Part shown: piece after piece, positions 1-5,511 of the stretch
Numbering within the stretch: position 1 is the first letter of the stretch
How the letters are laid out: every line of letters begins with the position of its first letter
Source of the DNA: Rickettsiales bacterium
GTDB lineage: Bacteria; Pseudomonadota; Alphaproteobacteria; Rickettsiales; UBA1997
Reading direction: 5' to 3'
NCBI GenBank assembly: GCA_023262945.1
Contig: JALQXY010000118.1
Location: 1 to 9,017 of the forward strand
Length of the DNA: 9,017 bases
The notes under the pieces: model-generated
The model's database searches: none
Told to the model about the DNA's origin: nothing
Seen by the model: the letters and a program-made list of their open reading frames with translations, nothing else
Position numbers and translations under genes: made by a program

Positions 1-48
1 AAAAACATATAAAAACTAAACAATCTGACTTTATCTTTTTGGCTAAAA
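1..48 (-). repeat. Dispersed palindromic repeat, copy A (partial, cut by window edge)
   Basis: Read on the minus strand, bases 44 to 1 match copy B (from 7323) over 38 consecutive identical bases. They then continue after a 2-base gap into the T-run that precedes the terminal inverted repeat. The terminal repeat itself would lie before base 1, outside the window. A second, more diverged match is copy C (around 8813-8860). The block starts with AGCCAAAAAGATAAAG and includes GTTTAGTTTTTATAT. Its inner side runs into the hairpin at 45-103, which takes the place of the central palindrome of copy C. No second arm can be recognised to the right, where the unknown gene ends at 127, so this looks like a half element. 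Orientation is opposite to B and C. Confidence 0.85.
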
Positions 49-103
49 ATTGCAAAAAGCCTTAAGCCCTATAGGTATAGGGCTTGCATTTTTTACAATT
101 TTT
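45..103 (-). terminator. Large hairpin, probable bidirectional intrinsic terminator
   Basis: A perfect 9-bp stem (64-72 with 77-85, AAGCCCTAT/ATAGGGCTT) has an AGGT loop. It is extended outward by an imperfect A/T arm (45-58 with 90-103, AAAAATTG/CAATTTTT at the base). On the minus strand the stem is followed by AAGGCTTTTTGC, so it can terminate the gene ending at 127. On the plus strand it is followed by GCATTTTTT, so it could also serve a gene entering from the left. The outer arms merge with repeat copy A, so the hairpin may be the centre of that element put to use as a terminator. Confidence 0.65.
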
Positions 104-126
104 ATCTTATTTGCAGGATTCTTGAA

Positions 127-984
127 TTACGAAATTTGACAACTTGCATATTCACATAAATTATTCTTAGATCTTGGCGATGGTAATACAGAAGGTTTTT
201 TCTTAGGTCTATATCGTTGAGAAGAAAAAGGACCAGTGTGACTAATAGATGGATCATCTTCTTCTATGCAATTTAGCGCTTCTTTCTCTCTTGATTTTGC
301 TGAATCTAAAAAAGAGCATGATAATCCTCTTTCTGACCATTCGCAAGATTCACTTTGCGTCTCTGCATCTGAGGTAATCTCTGATAAGTCGTCAAGATAA
401 TCGTTACTTAATGACGCATTAGTTTGAGTTGATTTGTTTGCTTCTCTGGAGCGTGAATCACTTAATTTACTCTTCATTTCATCATGAGAGGCGCTTAAAC
501 TTGATATCTCTTCTTCAATTTTAAGAGTTCTTTTATTTAATTCTCTCTCTTCAATTTCTTTAATTTCGACTATAGAATTCTTCCAATGTAGTTCTAAATG
601 TTGTTCTATTTGATCTTTAAAATCGTCTTCTTTTATTTTTTTAATAAAGAGTGATATAATGTTTCTTTTAGTTTTATCGAGAGATTTAAAGCCACGGATT
701 GAGTAGTTAACTTTAGCATCTGGATTTTTATCAACCCCGAGAGGTTCAATTTTTTCTTTGATAGAATCGATATAGAATTTAGCTATAATATTTTTTGCAT
801 ATTTGCCAATATTTTCTTTATTTTCTTTTTCTTTTATGTTTTCTTTTAAATCTTCTATATTGCTAGCATATTCTACTTGAAGTGAGTGCTTATCATTGAT
901 AATTCTTTTGATTTTTTTTAAATTTATCCCCCTTATATTTTCTTCAAGTGCCAAGAAATTTTTATTAATGTCTGAATTTGGCAT
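127..984 (-). CDS. Hypothetical charged protein with coiled-coil segment and Cys/Ser-rich tail (285 aa)
   Basis: I do not recognise this protein. There is no signal peptide and no membrane segment, so it is probably cytoplasmic or exported by a non-Sec route. Residues 1-130 are Lys/Glu-rich and mostly helical in character. Residues about 136-178 (IVEIKEIEERELNKRTLKIEEE onward) look like a coiled coil. Residues 175-250 are Ser/Thr/Asp/Glu-rich and probably disordered, with short runs such as DDLSEITSDAETQSE. Residues 256-273 are basic and proline-rich (RYRPKKKPSVLPSPRSK). All five cysteines (214, 223, 239, 277, 282) are in the last quarter. The ATG at 984 is supported by a promoter just upstream, and a hairpin terminator follows the stop, so it looks like a single-gene unit. 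The disordered tail and the nuclear-localisation-like PKKKP patch would suit a host-directed effector, but that is inference. Confidence 0.75.
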   Translation of the reverse strand: MPNSDINKNFLALEENIRGINLKKIKRIINDKHSLQVEYASNIEDLKENIKEKENKENIGKYAKNIIAKFYIDSIKEKIEPLGVDKNPDAKVNYSIRGFKSLDKTKRNIISLFIKKIKEDDFKDQIEQHLELHWKNSIVEIKEIEERELNKRTLKIEEEISSLSASHDEMKSKLSDSRSREANKSTQTNASLSNDYLDDLSEITSDAETQSESCEWSERGLSCSFLDSAKSREKEALNCIEEDDPSISHTGPFSSQRYRPKKKPSVLPSPRSKNNLCEYASCQIS

Positions 985-992
985 ATTTTTAT

Positions 993-1022
993 ATTATAAT
1001 TTTGATATTAAGCTCAAATCAA
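993..1022 (-). promoter_or_regulatory. Sigma70-like promoter of the 127-984 gene
   Basis: On the minus strand there is TTGATT (1022-1017), an 18-bp spacer, and a perfect TATAAT (998-993). Only 8 bases separate the -10 box from the ATG at 984. Transcription would therefore start at or within a base or two of the start codon, giving a leaderless or nearly leaderless mRNA. No Shine-Dalgarno sequence fits in this gap. In such AT-rich DNA a TATAAT can occur by chance, but the spacing to a reasonable -35 box supports the call. Confidence 0.5.
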
Positions 1023-1158
1023 CTTTTTATTGATATATTTGGGTTTAAATTGCTTAAAAACATCATAACAAATTTTTTTCAATAGAAAATAATAATATTT
1101 AATTAACTTCAATAATTAAGAATCGGTGTATTTTTTTGATAAAATATTCATTTTCAAG

Positions 1159-2169
1159 TTAAAATGCTATTATTTTACTTATAGCAATAGCGTCATAGCT
1201 TATAATTGCAGTGCAACCAGCTCTTTTGTAAGCGATTAGACTTTCTAGCATTGATGCTTCGTAATCTATTATTCCAGCTTCAGCGGCATTTTTTAGCATG
1301 GCATATTCTGCGCTCACTTGATAAGAAATTATTGGAATTGCAAAATTTAACGAAGCTTCTTTAACTATATCAAGATAGTTAATTCCTGGTTTTATTATGA
1401 TACTATCCGCACCTTCTTTGATATCTAAAGCAATCTCATTCATAGCTTCTTGACTATTGCGAAAATCCATTTGATAAGATTTTTTATCAATATTGCCAGA
1501 TTGTTTTGAACCAACAGCATTACGAAAAGGTCCATATAAATTTGAAGCAAATTTAACGCTATATGCCATTATAGCTGTATTTGTTTGATGATTTTGGTCA
1601 AGAAAATTTCTAATTTTTTTGATCCGACCATCCATCATATCAGAAGGGGCAATTATGTCGCAACCAGCTTGAGCCTGAATAAGAGCTTGTTTACAAAGTA
1701 TTTCTTTAGTTTCATCATTTAAAACATAGCCATTTTTATTAATAATGCCGTCATGACCATGCTTTGTATAAGGATCGAGTGCAACATCGCTTATTAAACC
1801 GATATCTGGTATTGATTTTTTTATTTTACTAATTGAGCGACAAATTAAATTATTGCCATTTAATGCTTCTAAGCCATCATTGCTTTTTAATTTATCATCA
1901 ATGCACGGAAATAGCATAACAGCTTTAATGCCACAGTCTCTTGCTTGTTTTATAATTTTTATAGCATTATCTATTGAATAGCGAAAAATGTTAGGAAGAT
2001 TATCAATTTTTTGTTTTTGATTTTCACCCTCGACTATAAAAATAGGTAAAATTAAATCACTAGGTGACAATCTATTTTCTGCTATTAAATCTCTTATCCA
2101 TTGATTTTGACGATTGCGACGCAAACGGCTATTAGGAAAAGAGGCAAGATAATTTTTACTGTTAGGCAC
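1159..2169 (-). CDS. hemB: Porphobilinogen synthase (5-aminolevulinate dehydratase) HemB
   Basis: HemB condenses two 5-aminolevulinate molecules into porphobilinogen, the second committed step of haem synthesis, in the cytoplasm. The 336-aa length is normal. The family-typical N-terminus RLRRNR (16-20 region) and the phrase LPIFIVEGE are present. The two Schiff-base lysines are K206 (in MAYSVKFAS) and K260 (in IIIKPG). The metal-site region SDVALDPYTKHGHDG (about 127-141) has Ala and Asp where zinc-dependent enzymes carry Cys. This indicates the magnesium-type enzyme common in alphaproteobacteria; the usual Ser/Thr before His is Lys here. The start codon is GTG at 2169: an in-frame TAA lies two codons further upstream, and the next ATG is about 85 codons in, which would cut the barrel. 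It is divergent from trpC with 24 bp between the start codons. No GC-rich terminator is visible after the stop. Confidence 0.97.
   Translation of the reverse strand: MPNSKNYLASFPNSRLRRNRQNQWIRDLIAENRLSPSDLILPIFIVEGENQKQKIDNLPNIFRYSIDNAIKIIKQARDCGIKAVMLFPCIDDKLKSNDGLEALNGNNLICRSISKIKKSIPDIGLISDVALDPYTKHGHDGIINKNGYVLNDETKEILCKQALIQAQAGCDIIAPSDMMDGRIKKIRNFLDQNHQTNTAIMAYSVKFASNLYGPFRNAVGSKQSGNIDKKSYQMDFRNSQEAMNEIALDIKEGADSIIIKPGINYLDIVKEASLNFAIPIISYQVSAEYAMLKNAAEAGIIDYEASMLESLIAYKRAGCTAIISYDAIAISKIIAF
2107..2135 (+). promoter_or_regulatory. Candidate promoter of the trpC-der-bioF-cobT operon, inside hemB
   Basis: TTGACG (2107-2112), a 17-bp spacer and TATTAG (2130-2135) form a plausible sigma70 promoter lying within the 5' end of hemB on the opposite strand. 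This would give a leader of about 50 nt before the trpC ATG at 2194. The 24 bp between the two genes are only A and T (TTTTAATTAAAAATTAAATT and four more bases) and are too short to hold two full promoters. At least one promoter must therefore lie inside coding sequence. Confidence is low because AT-rich DNA offers many near matches. Confidence 0.3.
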
Positions 2170-2193
2170 TTTTAATTAAAAATTAAATTAATT

Positions 2194-2979
2194 ATGAAAA
2201 ATATTCTTGAAGAAATATATAATTATAAAATAAAAGAAGTTAGAAATTACAAAAAAAACTTATCTTTAACAGAAATCTGTAAAAAAATCAACTGCTTAGA
2301 TGTTAATTATGATTTTTATCAAGTTTTAAAAAATAAAGACTCAAATGGTGAAATTAGCTTGATTTGTGAAATCAAAAAAGCATCTCCCTCCAAAGGAATT
2401 ATTAGACAAGATTTTGATCATATTGAAATTGCTAAGCAATATAAAGAAGGCGGCGCAACATGTTTATCTATCCTTACCGATGAAAAATATTTTATGGGTA
2501 GTATTGATTACTTGCAAGAGGTAAGAAAGATGGTTGATTTACCAATTTTACGCAAAGATTTTATAATCGATTCTTATCAAATATATCAGGCTAAAATGAT
2601 TGGTGCTGATTGTGTTTTATTGATTGTAGCAATGCTTGATGATAATAAGCTAATAGAATTAGAAAAAGTAGCTATTGATCTTGGTTTATCTGTTTTAATT
2701 GAAGTTCATGATGAAAAAGAATTGCAGCGCGCCTCTAAGTTAAAAAGTAAACTACTTGGCTTTAATAATCGTAATCTTAAAAGTTTTGATGTTGATATTG
2801 ATAATTCGGTAACTCTAGCTAGTATTGCATCTAGTGATTATGTATTAGTTGCTGAAAGCGGTATTAATGACAAGCTTGATATTGATTTATTGCAGCAGGC
2901 TGGTATTAATTGTTTTTTAATTGGTGAGCATTTTATGCGTCAAAAAGATATTGCTTCATCCGTAAAATCATTTCTATAA
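2194..2979 (+). CDS. trpC: Indole-3-glycerol phosphate synthase TrpC
   Basis: TrpC converts CdRP to indole-3-glycerol phosphate, the fourth step from chorismate in tryptophan synthesis, by decarboxylation and ring closure in a TIM barrel. The 261-aa protein has the standard length for a monofunctional enzyme. Catalytic residues are recognisable: E59 and K61 in CEIKKASPSKG, K121 in PILRKDF, E170 in LIEVHDE, N191 and R193 in GFNNRNL, and S222 in VAESGI. The phosphate-binding LIGEHFM motif is near the C-terminus. GFNNRNL differs from the common GINNRDL, with Ile to Phe and Asp to Asn, but the key Asn and Arg remain. It is first in a tight operon, with a 1-bp gap to der. No other trp gene is in the window, so its substrate supply is unclear. 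No Shine-Dalgarno sequence precedes the ATG. Confidence 0.96.
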   Translation: MKNILEEIYNYKIKEVRNYKKNLSLTEICKKINCLDVNYDFYQVLKNKDSNGEISLICEIKKASPSKGIIRQDFDHIEIAKQYKEGGATCLSILTDEKYFMGSIDYLQEVRKMVDLPILRKDFIIDSYQIYQAKMIGADCVLLIVAMLDDNKLIELEKVAIDLGLSVLIEVHDEKELQRASKLKSKLLGFNNRNLKSFDVDIDNSVTLASIASSDYVLVAESGINDKLDIDLLQQAGINCFLIGEHFMRQKDIASSVKSFL

Positions 2980-2980
2980 A

Positions 2981-4372
2981 ATGTTTAAAATAGCTATTAT
3001 TGGTCGTCCAAATGTTGGCAAATCAACCCTTTTTAATAAATTGGTTGGTAGAAAATTTGCCATCGTAGATAATATTTCTGGTGTAACTCGTGATCGTAAA
3101 GAGGCTTACGGATCTTTGTCTGATTTGCAATTTAAAATTGTCGATACTGCTGGTCTAGAGCAGCAAATTTATGACAATTCTTTAAGTCAAAGAATGGTTG
3201 AACAAACATTAGTTGCTATTAGTGATGCTAACTTATGTTTGTTTTTGGTTGATGGAAAAAATGGCGTTACTAGCGAAGATCTTAAATTTTCTAAAATATT
3301 GCATAAAATTAACAAAAAAACTATTCTTATTGCCAATAAATGTGAAAATTTTAATGAAGAAATTTTTTCCAATGAATATTACAAATTAGGATTTAACAAG
3401 CCAGTAGCAATATCAGCAGAGCATAAATTAGGATTTGATATGCTATATAATGCTTTATCACCATTGATTAAAAAATATGAAGAGGATTTTACGGAATTGT
3501 TAAAAAAAGATGATAAGCCAGATTTACAAATTGCTATAATTGGTCGCCCTAATGCTGGTAAATCAACCTTTATTAATAAAATTTTAGATAGTGAGCGTTT
3601 AGTTACTGGTCCTGAAGCTGGCATAACTAGAGATTCAATTGCTATTGATTATAATTATAAAAATTGTCAGATTCGATTTATTGATACTGCAGGTATTAGA
3701 AAGAAATCAAATATTAAAGATAATCTTGAAAGCTTCTCGGTGGCTGATAGTTTTCATTCGATTAGATTTGCTCAAATAGTTATTTTATTGATTGATTGCA
3801 ACTCTGTTCTTGATCATCAAGATTTAGCTTTAGCTTCTGAAGTTCTAAAAGAAGGGCGTGGGTTGATTTTTGCTATTAATAAAATTGATCAGATTGATGG
3901 AGATAAAGAATCTTTTGTTAAAAGGGTGCGTAATCAAATTCAAAATTTATTACCAGAAGTATCTGGTGCAGCAATACTAGGAATTTCAGCGCAAAATGGC
4001 TATAATGTAAATAAAGTGCTAGATTTTTCTTTAAAAACTTATGAGCAGTGGCAGTCGCAAATTAGCACAAGGCAGCTTAATGAATGGTTATCTCAGGCTG
4101 TTTTTAGTCATAAGCCTCCACTTTATCGAGGTAAAGAAGTTAAGTTAAAATATGTCGCGCAAATTAAAAAAAGACCGCCAACATTTGTGATTTTTACAAA
4201 TTATCCTAAAGCTATTGCTGGATCTTATGAAAGATATTTACTTAATTCTTTGCGTCAATTTTTCTTGCTTAATTTAACCAATATCCGTCTTTATATTAGA
4301 AAAAGTGACAATCCTTATGCCGAAAATCGTAAAAAGAAAACATTTTCTAAAAAGAATCATAAAAGCAAATGA
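2981..4372 (+). CDS. der: Ribosome assembly GTPase Der (EngA)
   Basis: Der is an essential GTPase with two tandem G domains that acts in maturation of the 50S ribosomal subunit. Domain 1 has the P-loop GRPNVGKST (8-16), DTAGL (55-59) and NKCE (119-122). Domain 2 has GRPNAGKST (188-196), DTAGI (235-239) and NKID (300-303). A KH-like domain follows (about 361-445; RQLNEWL, HKPP, FTNYPK, SYERYL, IRLYIRKSDNPY). The basic tail KKKTFSKKNHKSK is typical of a ribosome-binding end. The first G4 motif ends in Glu rather than Asp, which I recall as common in alphaproteobacterial Der. The 463-aa length is normal. The ATG at 2981 follows the trpC stop by 1 bp, and the gene's TGA overlaps the bioF ATG (ATGA), indicating translational coupling. 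Confidence 0.98.
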   Translation: MFKIAIIGRPNVGKSTLFNKLVGRKFAIVDNISGVTRDRKEAYGSLSDLQFKIVDTAGLEQQIYDNSLSQRMVEQTLVAISDANLCLFLVDGKNGVTSEDLKFSKILHKINKKTILIANKCENFNEEIFSNEYYKLGFNKPVAISAEHKLGFDMLYNALSPLIKKYEEDFTELLKKDDKPDLQIAIIGRPNAGKSTFINKILDSERLVTGPEAGITRDSIAIDYNYKNCQIRFIDTAGIRKKSNIKDNLESFSVADSFHSIRFAQIVILLIDCNSVLDHQDLALASEVLKEGRGLIFAINKIDQIDGDKESFVKRVRNQIQNLLPEVSGAAILGISAQNGYNVNKVLDFSLKTYEQWQSQISTRQLNEWLSQAVFSHKPPLYRGKEVKLKYVAQIKKRPPTFVIFTNYPKAIAGSYERYLLNSLRQFFLLNLTNIRLYIRKSDNPYAENRKKKTFSKKNHKSK

Positions 4373-5511
4373 AGTTATCTTTTTATCAAGAATTTTATCA
4401 AAAATCTATTGATGAAAAAAAGAAAAAGAATATCTATCGTTCTTTGTCTAAATTTACACCAATTTCATCAACAAAAATCAAAAAAGATGATAATGAATTA
4501 ATATCGTTTTGTAGTAATGATTACTTTGCTTTAGCACAAAATGACGAAGTAAAAAAAGCAGCAATAGATGCTATTAATAAATTTGGCGTTGGCGCCTCAT
4601 CTTCAAGATTTATTTCGGGCAATAATCATCTTTATGAAGAGTTAGAAGAAAGTTTGGCAAGATTTAAAAATTGTGATGATGCTATAGTGTTTTCTTCTGG
4701 CTATAATTGCGCTATCTCGATAATTCCTGCGCTAGTAGGTAAGGGCGATTTGGTAATTGCTGATCGCTTGATTCACTCATGTTTAATTGATGGTATAAAA
4801 TTATCACAGGCTAAATTATTTCGTTTTGCGCATAATGATTTAAATCACTGCTGTAACCTTCTAAAAGAAAATAGAAATCAATATAAAAAATGCCTAATTA
4901 TTTCTGAGAGCATATTTTCAATGGATGGTGATATTGCTGATATTGATGCTTTATTAGAATTATCAAAAAAATTTAATAGTTTATTGTTAATTGATTATGC
5001 TCATGATTTAGGTCTTAACAAAATTGACGATAAAAATTGTGATTTTCTTAAAATGGGCACTCTATCGAAAGCGTTTGGATCTTTTGGTGGCTATATTGCT
5101 GGTGATAGTATATTAATTGATTATTTGCGTAATTTCGCTAAATCTGTAATTTATTCCACAGCTTTGCCTCCAGCTATCTTGCAAGCAGCAATAACATCGA
5201 TGCAAATAATTAAACAAGGTAATTTAGGGCAAAAAGCTCTTGATAATGCTAGCTATTTTTGTCAATTGTTAGATCTTAACAATCCTCAGTCGGCAATAGT
5301 TCCTATAATTATTGGCGATAGTTTAGAAACTTTAAAAATAGCACAAAATATTGCCAAAGAAGGATTTTTAGTATCCGCTATTAGACCACCAACAGTAGAG
5401 AATGGAAAATCAAGATTAAGAATTACCTTTTCAGCAATGCATAATAAAGAACAAATTAAGCAATTATCAAAAATTATTATGTCAAATTTATTAACATCAA
5501 AATGTCGATAA
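4369..5511 (+). CDS. bioF: 8-amino-7-oxononanoate synthase BioF
   Basis: BioF joins pimeloyl thioester and L-alanine, with loss of CO2, to give 8-amino-7-oxononanoate (KAPA), the first step of the biotin ring-forming pathway. It is a PLP-dependent alpha-oxoamine synthase. The 380-aa length is normal. Visible signatures are FCSNDYFALA (47-56), GVGASSSRFISGNNHLYEELE (73-93), the cofactor-contact region LLIDYAHDLG (206-215), the PLP lysine K234 in GTLSKAFGSFGG, and IRPPTVENGKSRLRI (338-352), which is the BioF-type substrate motif. The Tyr in DYAH replaces the Glu or Asp usual in DEAH/DDAH. The related 5-aminolevulinate synthase and KBL were considered, but the RPPTV...RLRI segment favours BioF. 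It starts within the der stop (ATGA) and overlaps cobT by 10 bp. No other bio gene is seen nearby. Confidence 0.88.
   Translation: MKLSFYQEFYQKSIDEKKKKNIYRSLSKFTPISSTKIKKDDNELISFCSNDYFALAQNDEVKKAAIDAINKFGVGASSSRFISGNNHLYEELEESLARFKNCDDAIVFSSGYNCAISIIPALVGKGDLVIADRLIHSCLIDGIKLSQAKLFRFAHNDLNHCCNLLKENRNQYKKCLIISESIFSMDGDIADIDALLELSKKFNSLLLIDYAHDLGLNKIDDKNCDFLKMGTLSKAFGSFGGYIAGDSILIDYLRNFAKSVIYSTALPPAILQAAITSMQIIKQGNLGQKALDNASYFCQLLDLNNPQSAIVPIIIGDSLETLKIAQNIAKEGFLVSAIRPPTVENGKSRLRITFSAMHNKEQIKQLSKIIMSNLLTSKCR

Noticed and set aside
985..1158. The 174-bp gap between the unknown gene and hemB as a site for a small RNA or tRNA
   Set aside because: It is A/T-rich with only weak inverted repeats and no tRNA-like cloverleaf; only the promoter at 993-1022 can be supported.
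3187..3624. Two short minus-strand open frames inside der
   Set aside because: They lie wholly within the strongly conserved der frame and show no family features of their own.
4369..5511. 5-aminolevulinate synthase (HemA) as the identity of the PLP enzyme, tempting because hemB is close
   Set aside because: The C-terminal IRPPTV...RLRI segment and overall length fit BioF; hemB is in a separate, divergent unit.
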